64,000 nucleotides of DNA. Origin: Lepidodermella squamata (Eukaryota; Gastrotricha). The stretch lies in the NCBI GenBank assembly GCA_047495785.1, contig JBLDXI010000032.1:3410001-3474000 (forward strand). The letters run 5' to 3'. The position numbers and the translations under genes are program-made. A model generated the notes under the pieces. It did no database searches and had not been told where the DNA came from. It worked only from the letters and a program-made list of their open reading frames with translations. Every line of letters begins with the position of its first letter. Position 1 is the stretch's first letter. Positions 32,295 through 43,812 of the stretch are shown here, piece after piece.

Positions 32295-34000
32295 ATGACT
32301 GATCGGGAAGAGAGTGATGTTGACACCAATGTTCGGCGCCGTTCGATCCCTGGTATGGGTAACAGGAGATCGGGTGAGGCGGAAAACCGAGGCGGTGGCG
32401 GAACGACTGGTGGTTCTGAGGACGAGGACATGCGGCCTGATTTGAACGCAGCTTCGACTATACCGGCGAGTGACGATCGAACGGCTGAATTCATTGATTC
32501 TGCCTTGAAGGATTTCTCACCTCGATGGCGCAACTGGATCGTCCGGTTTTTTCTAGGCTGGGCCATGATTTTCGGCTTCTTATTCGTAATTTGGCTTGGA
32601 CCGCCTGCTCTCATTGTTTTGGTAATACTAAAACTTGTAACTAATGCCCCTTTCATACAGAATTTTTCGTGTTTTACAGATTTACCTTGTTCAAATTAAA
32701 GTCTTTTTGGAAATTATCACGATTGGCTACACGGTGTATCACTCTTACAATTTGCCATGGTTCCGCGTTCTATCGTGGTATTTCCTCTTCACATCGAACT
32801 ATTATTTTTACGGCGAATCGGTCATCGATCACTTTGGTCTCATGTTTAAAACCACAGTAAGTGGAAACATTGATTTTTCTCACAATTTCGTTAATTTTTC
32901 TAATTGCAGAGCTTCATGGACCCATTTATCCGCTATCACCGTTTCATCTCGTTTATGCTATACATCGTTGGTTTTATCGCATTCGTTTTGACCCTGCGAA
33001 AACGGTACTACCTAAGACAATTCTTGTTGGTATGTTGATAGCCTTTTCTCGTTCAATTACTGAAATAATTATTGAATCTTCTAGTTCGGCTGGACTCACA
33101 TGACTTTGTTACTAACTGTCTCATCGGCTCACATGCTGATTCAAAATCTCTTTGAGGGCATAATCTGGCTGGTCGTGCCCCTATCTATGGTCATATGCAA
33201 CGACATCTGGGCGTACTTTTTCGGCTTCGCTTTCGGAAAAACGCCTCTAATCAAGTTGTCGCCGAAGAAAACTTGGGAAGGCTTCATTGGCGGCGCTTTT
33301 GCCACTGTTCTTTTCTCGATCGGGGTGAGTAAAGCTATATTTCGATAATTTTTTGAAAAAAGCCCGTATTTGGTTGTGTCGAAACAACTTTTTTGTGGGA
33401 TTTATTCGCAAATCTAAAAATTTCATAACTTGATCAAAATTGAATCTAAGTTGTAAATGTTCATTTTGTTTGCAGTGGGGCTACTTTCTGATGCGATACA
33501 AATACTTCATCTGCCCATTCGAGTATTCACCCGAAACTAGCAGCCTTGTGTATGACTGCGTGCCAAATCCTGTTTTCCGCCTGAAATCATACGCGTTGCC
33601 GAGGTTTCTACAAGACGCTTCGGCGCTGATATACGGCACACCGATGAAATCGGTCGATATTTACCCGTTCCTGTTGCACTGCATCGTAATGAGCCTGTTC
33701 GCCTCTCTTGTCAGCCCGTTCGGCGGCTTCTTTGCCAGCGGCTTCAAGCGCGCTTTTAAAATCAAAGACTTCGCTTCAACGATTCCGGGCCACGGCGGCA
33801 TTCTCGACCGCGTCGATTGCCAACTGTTGAACGGCATCTTCGTCAAAGTTTTTTACACTTCTTTTGTGCGTGGCTACCACCCGCAGCGTCTGCTGCAGCA
33901 AATTGTGCAGCTGACCGTGGAGGAACAACTCGATATTTACGCCCGCCTCGGGACTATGCTGCAAGCCTCGGGTGTCTTGCCTGCTATTGCGGGTGCTTGA
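32295..34000 (+). CDS. CDS1/2: Phosphatidate cytidylyltransferase (CDP-diacylglycerol synthase)
   Basis: Exons 32295-32621, 32680-32856, 32910-33029, 33085-33324 and 33476-34000, all in phase 0; 462 aa, as in animal CDS enzymes. It converts phosphatidic acid and CTP to CDP-diacylglycerol and pyrophosphate in the ER membrane, feeding phosphatidylinositol and cardiolipin synthesis. The N-terminus is hydrophilic (Gly/Arg/Asp-rich, about 75 residues); eight or so membrane segments follow, starting at [20 protein letters not shown]. The family signature is complete near residues 375-400: [11 protein letters not shown], then PGHGG and the DR aspartate. The conserved FSPRWRNW and [12 protein letters not shown] blocks are also present. 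It is the last gene of the STX17-MED28-CDS cluster. Confidence 0.95.
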
Positions 34001-35106
34001 GCGATATGATTGTTTTGATGTATTTTCAAGCGATAATTTTCGGCGACTGGTCGCCCATCGGTGTAAATGTTGTTTGTTTCCCTTCGCGCTTTTCCCATTA
34101 AAAATATTCGAAAAGGAACTCTGCTGTTTTTCTCTGTTTCGTCCACCTAAATAATTATTATTCAAGAATCTGGATAAGCAATATGAAAGATGATGAAGCA
34201 AGCCCAATTGAAAAATAATTTTTATTTTAGCAGCATGAGTCATAATTCAGAAAATATATTATTGACTGTATGGAAGATGAAATATGCCAAAAGCGAGAGG
34301 ATCGACGAATCCTTTACTGAGCTTTATCGAATTACTGCTCTCAAGTGTTCATGCTTTGATTGAAACTTGAAAATCCATTATATTCATCAGTGTCACTTCG
34401 CATTCGATTGTAAATTGTGCTTCTGTGAGTTCTGTATTTTCGGAAACTGATTGTGTAGCGAAATTGTGAATTTCAGTCGTCATTTTCAATGTCTCCTTTA
34501 CACTCGTTTGAATTCTAATAAAAACAGTTATTTGCGATAAACTCACTCCGATTTTATTTTTCGTAACTGGCCATTCTCATAATATTATGATATAATAGAA
34601 GATCAAACAGCGCATCACAACGTCGTTTTTTATACAGTACAGCAGATAGCTGGTATCACGAGAAAGAGACATGTTCCAAGCGTTCAGCTGCTGAGATGAT
34701 ATGCGGAGTTTTCGTGCCTGCTTTTCATTAGTCGATAGCCGGCAGTCATTAACTTAACGCGTCTAGGCACCATCCGGTGGCTACAAGCGGAGCATGTCAG
34801 CCAAAACCCAACAAATTGCACTAGGTATCGAGTTTGAACCAAACCGTTGACCAGAGAAAACAAAAAGACGAACGAAATGAATGCTTTTCGCATTTCTTTA
34901 ATGGCCTGATTATTCTTTCATTCATCAATAATAATAATATAAGTCATTGCATCTTCACCATTCATTCATACAGAAGGTATACAACAATTGATTCACAAAA
35001 AGGACGAATATCACCAGCAAAAATGATCCTAATTACTAGTTTAAATATTGTTTTTGAAGCGCAAGAATGACATCATTGAGGCAGTCGTGGAGATTGTTTG
35101 AACGGC
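34001..35106. other. Gap: 3' flanks of CDS and BiP (convergent genes)
   Basis: No gene recognised. The genes on either side converge here, so the stretch should hold both 3' UTRs. A strand-ambiguous ATTAAA lies near 34097. Short frames (34349-34546, 34684-34893) show nothing recognisable. Confidence 0.55.
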
Positions 35107-37244
35107 TTACAGCTCACCCTCTTCGTCAGTGGGTGGAGGAGCACCACCGGCACCGCCCGCGCCACCAGCACCGTACAACTTAGAGATGATTGGGTTCACG
35201 GTCTCTTCGATGGACTTCTTTTGCTCCTTGTATTCTTCGGCGTCGGAGTCTTGGTGCTTTTCGAGCCATTCGATACCACTCTGGACGGCCTTTTCAACGG
35301 TCTCCTTGTCGGCTTCAGCGAGCTTGCCGCCAAGCTTTTCCTTATCGGCGAGTTGAGTCTTGAGCGAGTAGACGTACGACTCGAGTTCGTTGCGAGCGTT
35401 AACACGTTCGCTGGTCTTCTTGTCTTCCTCGGCGAACTTCTCGGCATCCTTTAGAAAAGAACCAATTATATAAAGCAAAATTTTGATTTCGATTAACAAA
35501 CCTTGATCATGCGCTCGATTTCCTCAGACTTCAAGCGGTTGCTGTCGGCTTGGATAACGATGTTGTTCTTGTTGCCAGTGCCCTTGTCTTCAGCGGTGAC
35601 CTTCAAGATGCCGTTGACATCGATTTCGAAGGTAACTTCGATCTGAGGAACGCCGCGGGGAGCCGGAGGAATGCCAGTCAGATCGAAGTTGCCGAGCAGA
35701 TGGTTGTCCTTGGTCATCGGACGCTCACCTTCGTAGACCTTGATGGTGACGGTCGGTTGGTTGTCGGAGGCGGTCGAGAAGATCTGAGACTTCTTGGTCG
35801 GGATGACGGTGTTACGCGGGATCAGCTTGGTCATGACGCCACCAACGGTTTCGATACCGAGGGTCAGAGGGTTGACGTCGAGAAGGACAAGGTCCTGGCC
35901 GGTGTCTTCACCAGAGAGAACGCCACCCTGGACGGCAGCACCATAGGCGACGGCTTCATCGGGGTTGATACCGCGGTTTGGCTCCTTGCCATCGAAGAAC
36001 TCACGGACGAGTTGCTGAACCTTGGGGATACGAGTTGAGCCACCGACCAACACAACTTCATCGACGTCGGTCTTCTTAAGGCCACCGTCTTCCAAGACCT
36101 TCTGAAGAGGCTTCAGGCACGAGCGGAACAGGTCCATGTTGAGCTCTTCGAATTTGGCACGGGTCAAGGTTTCCGAGAAGTCCTCGCCTTCAAAGAGAGC
36201 TTCGATTTCGATCTTAGCCTCATGTTGGTAAGACAGGGCGCGCTTCGCCTTTTCGACTTCACGACGGAGCTTCTGGACAGCACGGCTGCTCTTGCGCATA
36301 TCCTTGCCGGTCTTCTTCTTGTGAACCTTGATCAAGTAGTCCATAACACGTTGGTCGAAATCTTCACCGCCAAGATGAGTATCGCCGTTAGTGGCAACGA
36401 CTTCGAAAACACCGTTGTCGATGGTAAGGAGAGACACATCGAAAGTACCACCTCCGAGATCGAAGATGAGAACGTTCTTCTCGCCCTTCTTGTCGAGACC
36501 ATAGGCGATGGCGGCGGCGGTCGGTTCGTTGATAATGCGAACAACGTTGAGGCCTGAGATGGTGCCGGCATCCTTGGTTGATTGACGCTGAGCATCGTTG
36601 AAGTAAGCTGGTACAGTAACAACGGCGTGCTTGAGGGGCTTGCCAAGGTACGACTCGGCGATTTCCTTCATCTTGACCAGAACCATAGCAGAGATTTCTT
36701 CAGGGGCGAAAGTCTTGAGCTCGGTGCCAACGTTCAGCTGAACGTAGGGCTTCTTGCTCTTTTCGATAACCTTGAAGGGGTAGAACTTGATGTCGTGTTG
36801 GACAGCAGGGTCATCCCATGAACGACCGATGAGACGCTTGACGTCGAAGACGGTGTTCTCCGGGTTGGTGGTCAGCTGATTCTTGGCAGAGTCACCAATG
36901 AGACGCTCGCCCTCAGCAGTGAATGCAACATATGATGGGGTGATGCGGTTGCCCTGGTCGTTGGGGATAATTTCAACACGGCCACTGCGCATAACACCAA
37001 CGCTAAAAACAACGGCATATTAGATACACATATCTAAATCATTGAGTAAGAAAGCTTACCATGAGTATGTGGTTCCCAAATCGATACCAATAACGGTCCC
37101 CAACTTGTCCTTCTTGTCTTTGTCTTCATCAGCAAAGACAGCGCCATAGACGCAAAGACCAAGTAACAATAGAACACTTTGTCTCTGAAAAGCAATACAA
37201 CTGTTTAGATATGCTTGACAAGAGTCATGATCGGAACTTACCAT
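35107..37244 (-). CDS. HSPA5: ER chaperone BiP (GRP78, Hsp70 family) with EGEL C-terminus
   Basis: Minus-strand exons 37244-37242 (the ATG alone), 37184-37060, 37002-35502 and 35448-35107; about 656 aa. BiP is the ER-lumen Hsp70: ATP-driven folding chaperone and sensor of the unfolded protein response. A signal peptide ([17 protein letters not shown]) is followed by acidic [11 protein letters not shown] and the ATPase motifs [26 protein letters not shown] and [14 protein letters not shown]. The linker [19 protein letters not shown] and the substrate-binding and lid regions follow. The extreme C-terminus reads [11 protein letters not shown], not KDEL or HDEL, so retrieval to the ER would depend on a variant signal. 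The Gly-rich run before it (GAGGAGGAGGA) is longer than usual. UPR-type sites lie upstream. Confidence 0.96.
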
Positions 37245-37410
37245 TGTCACTATAAGTGATTAATATTCGATAAGAAAAGATTGGATTGAATCAATGAAAT
37301 TTAATGTTCAATGTATATCTTCAATTGAGAATGAATGAATACGATGGAGAGTTGGCGGCTTAATGTAGTGGTATCGGCGTATCCGTCCAGAATTTACGCG
37401 AACGATGCGC

Positions 37411-37418
37411 TGACGTGG
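37411..37418 (+). promoter_or_regulatory. UPR element (TGACGTGG) upstream of BiP
   Basis: TGACGTGG, the XBP1/ATF6-binding UPRE core, lies about 170 bp upstream of the BiP ATG. A second ACGTGG follows at 37424 and CACGTGATTGG (CACGTG plus an inverted CCAAT box) at about 37444. Placement in the BiP promoter fits induction by ER stress. Confidence 0.65.
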
Positions 37419-37577
37419 GATGCTACGTGGCAAAATTTCAAGTCACGTGATTGGTAATAAAAAATTTCGAAAATTTAAATTAAATAAGAATCTAGGTATA
37501 ATCTACGATTTTTCAAAATAAGTGTGACTTTATTTTTGATGTGGCGCTAAAGAAAAAAATTCAAATCGGCAAAAATC

Positions 37578-37585
37578 CCACGTCA
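37578..37585 (-). promoter_or_regulatory. Second UPR element (CCACGTCA on + strand)
   Basis: The exact reverse complement of the TGACGTGG core, so in the BiP-sense orientation, about 335 bp upstream of the BiP start. Two full cores in one short promoter make chance less likely. Confidence 0.55.
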
Positions 37586-39251
37586 TCGCTGACTTGCCGG
37601 TAATTGCTGCGCGTCATTGCACTGGATGACGATTTTTGCCCGTCATTTCATCATTTCATCTTCATGATGGTTATGATTTTGAGCAGTATTTTGAAGGGTC
37701 TTGGCTGAATGCATTATCGAGGTAGACGTACTACCTAACTTGTATCTTGCATGTAGACTTAGCTTTAAGGGAGCTGTTGGACTGTCTAATAGTTCGAATT
37801 CATATCATAGTTTCAATAGTTTTACCTCCCTGAAATATCTTAAATTTGCCGGTTGCTGTTGGACAAAGCCGCAGCAAAGAAGTTCAGTTACATTTCAATG
37901 TTTTTCCTTGCTGTCTTCTCCCTTTGTCATCCCAGCTTAAGACTGCAGTGTAAGTATGTGTAAAGGAAGATGATGACGCTGAAGTCCCTTGATGACGCAT
38001 TGTTGAGTTTTCCTAGTTATGTTAGTGTATGATCGAGACGTACAGCGCGCCAAATTGCATACCCCTCCTATGCCGATATTCAAAATGCACTGCATCGATG
38101 ATGTAGGTATGCGTGAGTAATTGTGTTCTATTTCGGTACAACGTCTTGGAGCTGTGTCGATCCCCTAATCCCTCGATTTGAGATAATTGGCTGTGTGATA
38201 GATTCACTGCTTTCTTGCATTGAACGATGAAGTATTTATTATTATTATTCACTGAAATATAACCCGGGCCATCTTTGTGTCGCCAATGGCGATGTCAGAT
38301 TCATAATCACAGTTTGGGCGAAAGCCAGTTATGGACTGCACCGTAGGCTGCATAGGCACAGCTCTCGTCTGTCCATTCAAGCCCAATCATCGCTGTACCA
38401 ATTGCAAAGCGGTGAATACTCGTGTTTCTTCATCATGCTTTTTTTCTGGTATAGGTATTAGAGGGTGACTTCGATTGAATCAACGCTGAAAGTATATTGC
38501 AATGTGAATTATATCAAATTGAATGTGTTTTTATTATTCGCCAAGTTGGGACGTTCGAATCACGAAAAAGTCCACGGATTCAACGAATCCTGTCGTGAAT
38601 TTTCTCTGATTTTTCTGCAACAAGTCACCAACGAATCAATTATCTTTGGTTCAGCTCAAAAGCGCATTATCATGTGACTAATTATTCATACACATTCATT
38701 TTTCTAACTCTTATTTGAAATTTAACAACTTTGATATTGGTATGAACGGTTATTAAATAAACGAATGAATAAATTGTTTGATGTTTTTCGTTGGTTGATT
38801 TTTGAAACTTGTTAGTTGGTAACGTCTGCTATCTTTTGGAGAAAAACGACGCCGCTGGAAGCAACATTAATTCGAGAAATCCCACAAAGATCAAGGCTCA
38901 AGTTCGATAAGAATACGTTAAGCTGGCAATAAGCTAAGCAATATGCAAAGGCAATATACGATGACTCTATGACGTCAAACCAAACAAAGCCAGACGTATA
39001 AAATTTTCAATGTTAGTTGAATGTCAAGCAATCATCAGGTATCGGTAAGCGAATGAGACGAGGCATCTGATTCCGGCCCTATCGAGTTTTTTGTCAAATA
39101 TGGTTGCTTCGCGACAACGATGAGTCTGCAGTTTGCACCAGGAAGTACTCTTTGATGCTCTAAACGAAAGGGCCTTAATAGCTTGCCACGTCCCAAATGA
39201 GCGGAAGTAAACAATGAACGCTGGTATGCACCATTTTTTCAAAATGCAGAG
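37586..39251. other. Gap: no gene identified
   Basis: Between the BiP promoter and the Cys-loop receptor. Frames of 60-86 codons (37701-37940, 38022-38252, 38465-38677, 39024-39284 minus) have no recognisable domain. The region should include the receptor's promoter and 5' UTR. Confidence 0.5.
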
Positions 39252-40544
39252 ATGCGAAATCGTGAGCAAATGAAGAGCATCCACCTTGTTTTATATCAAA
39301 CCTCAAAAATGCGTTTAACGTACACCACCTACATCGTTTTCTTCACGACAGATTTTATTTCAGCGCTGATCGATGATCGCACAACTGACAACAATAAGAC
39401 AGTGCTTCAAAGGTTGCAATTGAAATTTTTCGAATTGTGCCCAGCTGCGAGTTCGAAGTATCTCCCTATCGAGACATCTCATTTTAACCGTCTTCAAGGT
39501 ATCAACTCGTCTCTCAGCGTAAACGTATCAGGACTGCTGTACCGCTTCGTCGAGGTCAGTGATGCTGACAGGCGAATATCAGTTTTAGCTGTAATTGAAT
39601 ACTCATGGAATTACCCATGTCAGAAATTCACATGCGACGAGTTATTGACAGGGACAGATCGCCTCCTCTGTAACCAACCATCTTTCCATTTTACCACTTC
39701 TCCTGCTGATGTTTGGTCACCTTATCTTGTACACATTAATGCTTACGAAAGATCGCGTCTCACCGGTGACGACTTGAGTTCTATGTCGATTTGGGTGGAT
39801 CCCCTGCATCTTCGAGCGACATTTTTGTACTTGGCCAGATTCAACTCTATTTGCAAAGGTTTCGAATATACCAAATTCCCATTCGACAACCTTGTTTGCT
39901 CTATAGCGTTAGAAGCCGAAGACAACATGGTTGTTTATAAACTTGAAAAATTCAAAATTGATATAGGCCGAGCAGGAAATAATTACATCAAAGATTTCGA
40001 AGTTTGGTCCTTGGTGAAACTTACTTCGACAGAGAGTAGCATCGAGAGCCCGTCAGGTAGTAAACAATTTGTCAGCCGGATACTTCTTACTATGCATTAT
40101 CGTCGCAAACCCGACTTTTATATCTGCATCATATTCCTACCCACAATTTCGCTGTTCGTCATTCAACTCGCAGCTCTTCTAGTGGGTGCAGATAGTTTGG
40201 ATCGGCCGAATTTGAGTATGACGACATTGTTGGCTTATGCTGTGATATTATACATGATCTACGATACGATTCCGATGACGGCCGAGCCTGTTTACGTGGT
40301 CTACATGGTGGTGACGAAATTCGTCAGCGGAGCGGTAATAACCGTATACACAATAATTGCTTGTCAATTGGCAAAATTTTACGGCAATCACACCAGAATC
40401 GTTCTTAGTTTAATTTCATTCTATTGGGAATTGCCGATGCCTAAATTGCTGGACTTGTTGGTCGCCTTATTCTGTGGAATCACTGTTTTAGTCTCTGACA
40501 TTGTCTATATTTGCCTCATGACTTCAGGAACTTCAGGCAACTGA
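39252..40544 (+). CDS. Divergent Cys-loop (pentameric) ligand-gated ion channel subunit, intronless
   Basis: A single frame of 430 codons. The ATG at 39309 would place a signal peptide at the N-terminus (RLTYTTYIVFFTTDFISALI) and may be the true start. The extracellular domain has the Cys-loop C-KGFEYTKFPFDNLV-C near residues 205-220, with the usual FPFD but 14 rather than 13 intervening residues. Four hydrophobic segments follow: M1 FYICIIFLPTISLFVIQLAA, M2 TTLLAYAVILYMIYDTIPMT, M3 VSGAVITVYTIIACQLA and, after a very short loop, M4 LLDLLVALFCGITVLVSDIV. Such subunits form neurotransmitter-gated channels at the cell surface. Ligand and ion selectivity cannot be read; the M1-M2 linker lacks the usual anion-channel PAR motif. 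Lack of introns, unlike all neighbours, hints at retroposition or a lineage-specific expansion. Confidence 0.82.
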   Translation: MRNREQMKSIHLVLYQTSKMRLTYTTYIVFFTTDFISALIDDRTTDNNKTVLQRLQLKFFELCPAASSKYLPIETSHFNRLQGINSSLSVNVSGLLYRFVEVSDADRRISVLAVIEYSWNYPCQKFTCDELLTGTDRLLCNQPSFHFTTSPADVWSPYLVHINAYERSRLTGDDLSSMSIWVDPLHLRATFLYLARFNSICKGFEYTKFPFDNLVCSIALEAEDNMVVYKLEKFKIDIGRAGNNYIKDFEVWSLVKLTSTESSIESPSGSKQFVSRILLTMHYRRKPDFYICIIFLPTISLFVIQLAALLVGADSLDRPNLSMTTLLAYAVILYMIYDTIPMTAEPVYVVYMVVTKFVSGAVITVYTIIACQLAKFYGNHTRIVLSLISFYWELPMPKLLDLLVALFCGITVLVSDIVYICLMTSGTSGN

Positions 40545-40692
40545 TGAGATTGCACGAGATTTCAGCTTCAGTGTTTTTTTAAAGCGATCGAATAATTGAT
40601 ATAATAAAAAGTAACGTACTAAGTATATCATTCCATTGTATAAGTAAGTATATGAATTTTTCGTCAGTGCCAGTCAGAACATTGCTCAAACT

Positions 40693-42327
40693 ATGGCTAA
40701 TCGACTATGCTTTACCAGACGTCAAACGGTCCCTGACGAAAAGTTTTCTTTTCAGACGATCAGGATCGAGCAAGTACGCAGCGCTCTCGATCGTCTAAGT
40801 TGGAAAGCCACCACTGGCTTTGATTGTGTTCCAGAAAGCGTCGTCAAATTGTCAAAGAATGCTATTTCGTGGTACCTTGTGGCTTTATTTAACAAAATTC
40901 TACTCGAAGGAAAAATCCCTCTAGTCTGGAAAACGTCAGTTGTGTCTCCGCTCTACAAGAATGGCTCGAAAGTCGAAATTAGCAATTACCGCCCGGTGGC
41001 TATTTTGTCACCGCTATGCCGAACCTTCGAGCGTGTCATCGTGGAACAAATGAAGGCGTATCTGACGAGAACGAAGTTTCTTTCTTCTAGTCAATTCGGT
41101 TTTAGACGTTTCCACTCTTGTGACACCTGTTTATGCAAAATTACAGAAGATTGGCGAGTTGCTATGGACCAAGATATGGCTACTGTGGCGCTTTCAATCG
41201 ATCTTAGCAAAGCGTTTGACACGCTTCATCCGAATGGCATCACTGCATCGCTTGCAAACGCCGGGTTCGATCAGCACTCGATCAGTTTAATGGGAAGTTT
41301 TATTACCAACAGATATCAAATTACAAAGCTTAATGGATCTTTGTCAAATAGCCTACCTGTTCAATATGGCGTTCCGCAAGGAAGTGTGATCGGACCATTA
41401 TTATTTGTAATCTACGTCAACGACTTGGCTCTTGTTCCCACCTACTCAAAAATCGTCTTCTACGCCGACGACACCACGATCTACTGCTCTAGTCAGGACA
41501 TCGCAGAAGCCACGCGTCTCCTCCAGCTCGATGTTCAGAAAGTAGCAGACTGGCTCGGAAGCAACAGCTTGATGGTGAACGCCAAGAAATCGCAACTAAT
41601 GGTGATTGGTGCGGAAAGTGAATCGATTACTGAAGTTAGAATCATTGTGAACGACGCTTCTCTCGTGCCTTCTGACAAAATGGAGATTCTCGGCTTTATC
41701 CTCGATCGAAAACTGTTGTTTAAGGAGCAGATCGAATCTATTCGCAATCGAGCTCGGCGTGGTCTTTACGCGCTGAGACTTGCAGCAAAATACTTGGATA
41801 GGAAAACCCTGGCAATGATGGCAAATGGTGTAGTCTTCAGCTACTTGGGCTATGCCGACAATGTCATTGCGCAGTCCGCCGACTCGAACCTGATACCGAT
41901 CCAACGCATTCAAGATATGGCTGTTCGAACAATAATGAAGGCTCCGAAGAATGCTGATGCAGATGAGTTGAGGAAAAAACTGAATTGGTTACCTATGCGA
42001 GGCAAACGCGATGTGCACCTGGCGACATTGGTGTGGCGATGTGTGAATGGCGAAGCCCCAGAAAGTCTTGTGAATCTGTTCTCTCGCAAGATGTTTGACC
42101 CTACGCAAAAAATGATGCGTAGTCAGTTCACACAAGCGCTCGTTGTCCCTAATTTAACATCGGCACAGGGTCAAAAGACTTTGGCGTATCGAGGAGCAAT
42201 ACTATTCAACAATCTGTCGACTGATGCACAAAGTGCTATCTCAGCTAATAGCTGCCGCCAACAAACTTACCTGGAACTCCTGAAAAAACCATTCGCTTTT
42301 TCTAATAATTCAAAAATCATTAAATAA
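40693..42327 (+). mobile_element. Non-LTR retrotransposon, 5'-truncated copy with intact reverse transcriptase ORF
   Basis: An open frame of 544 codons with the ordered reverse transcriptase blocks: TTGFDCVPESVVKLS, SNYRPVAILSPLCRTFERV, SQFGFRRFHSCDT, SIDLSKAFDTLHP, YGVPQGSVIGPLLFVIYVND, the catalytic FYADDTTIY, the thumb-like LMVNAKKSQLM and ILGFILDRKL. No endonuclease or zinc domain precedes it, so the copy is truncated at or before 40640. The 3' UTR ends near 42459 in an AAATA-rich tail (TTAAATAAATAATAAATAAA). It is related to, but clearly a different family from, the element at 55484-59065. The lack of stops suggests recent insertion. The first codons may be read-through of upstream sequence. 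Confidence 0.9.
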
Positions 42328-42659
42328 TTCACCGGAAACCTGAAACGGAACTGATACTATCATGGCACTCTGACTACTCTACTGCGGCTGCACTTTCTTT
42401 TTTCACCATCGAGCTTCCTTCCTGGATATCATGCTCATTAAATAAATAATAAATAAATCATTGAAAATTGAAACCAGAGGTCAGAAGGGCACACTCGTTG
42501 ATCAGATCAAGGTATTGCTTTAAACATGAAATAAAGCAGAGGCGTGATTGCTTGTAATTGCTATTTGTCCATTTTCCCATACAGCATATAATATGCAAAC
42601 ATTCGAAAGAAAAAGTAACCGATAGAAAGCATAGTCAAAAATTAAAACAAACCAGTTTT

Positions 42660-43016
42660 TACTGATTGCTGGATGTAGGATTTTTCATGCAATTTTCAAA
42701 CTCAAGAAAAAAACATGCATTACTTAATCTGCGAGGAGAATGACCTTGTAAAAAACATGTAAGTGGACATTGAACATTTGGTGAATTTTGAACATTTTGT
42801 TGGCTCCAAGGCTTGACTAGTGCTGAGAGTGCCTCGGCGGTCTCGAGAGTACCCTGCTGAATTTCCACGTGGTTGTAGCAAGGTGGACCAGTCGCAGCGT
42901 AGCAGATTTGGCCATCGCATGAATTGCAATCGTTCCAAAACTTCGTCGGCGGATCCGTTCTCGCCTGACTTGCAACTTTTGGCAGCTGCTCCCGCTTTCT
43001 GGCGGGAATATTTCAA
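42660..43016 (-). pseudogene. LINE 3'-end fragment, minus strand
   Basis: Minus-strand translation with frame changes gives SADEVLERLQFMRWPN and then ETAEALSALVKPWSQQN, matching the C-terminal region of the element at 55484-59065 (PADEVLVRLRWVNLQG and ETPEALSSLVKPMNQQH). It is a decayed fragment of that or a sister family, lying tail to tail with the 40693-42327 element. Confidence 0.7.
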
Positions 43017-43812
43017 AATTTATAAAATTGTATTTATAAAATTCGAAGTAGTTTATTGTTTTCTGCCATTTCTTAAATTTTTATATATTAAAGTTGTAAG
43101 GCGTTAATAAGCAATTTTTGGGCGCGGCATATCGTCGCGGTGCTTTTACGGTGGCGCTCAGGTTCTCTTAAGCCAAGTGCCGTTGCTCGTTACCTTTTCA
43201 CGCATCGTTGATCGTTGGCGATGATGTAGGTGTAGTCAGCCTTCAACCCTCTTGTAGCGTTGACTTTGCAGTTTGGTCAAGCCAGTAAAAAAATGGTGCA
43301 CAATGTGCAATCTTTGCCTCTAAATTGAACTATTTTATGCTACTGTGGTGCTGCTGGGAGCTGCGCGCTGTGATCTGCGATCTGCTTTTTAGGCCTGGAC
43401 ATTGAATATTCTTTTCGTTGAACAGGTCAAAACAGCTGGATGCAGAAATATGTTTGTAAAGTCGCCACGTGATATCGCCAACCCTCATTTTGGGAGTGGA
43501 GAGTGGGGGCGCTAACTCGGGCAACCGCGCAATTGATCGCTGGCTTCGCAAAATGTCGAATTCAAACAAAGTTTGGCAGTTTGCTTGGCTTGTTCTCTTT
43601 TTTCTGTTCAACTTGTTGTTAGAATTTCTGTACTGTTCAAGTAGTCCGCTATGCGCTTTGAATTCGGAGCTTGAAGGATGGGTCCTGGGTCCTTGATCAT
43701 AAATCATTCACTAAGTCTACTTCTGCTCCTAAATCATCTCTCTTCTTATCTCAGTAGCTCTCGGAAGCTCTGGAGCTATTAATTTCTTTATAGATTTTTT
43801 TGCCTAGATATC
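43017..43812. other. Gap: no gene identified
   Basis: No coding sequence recognised. The end is the 5' flank of CIAO2B, with TTTTTTTGCCTAG 4 bp before that ATG, an acceptor-like sequence that could serve trans-splicing. Confidence 0.5.

Noticed and set aside
35098-36821. Long plus-strand frames of up to 162 codons
   Set aside because: They are antisense to BiP, an effect of its biased third-position GC; the minus-strand Hsp70 motifs are unambiguous.
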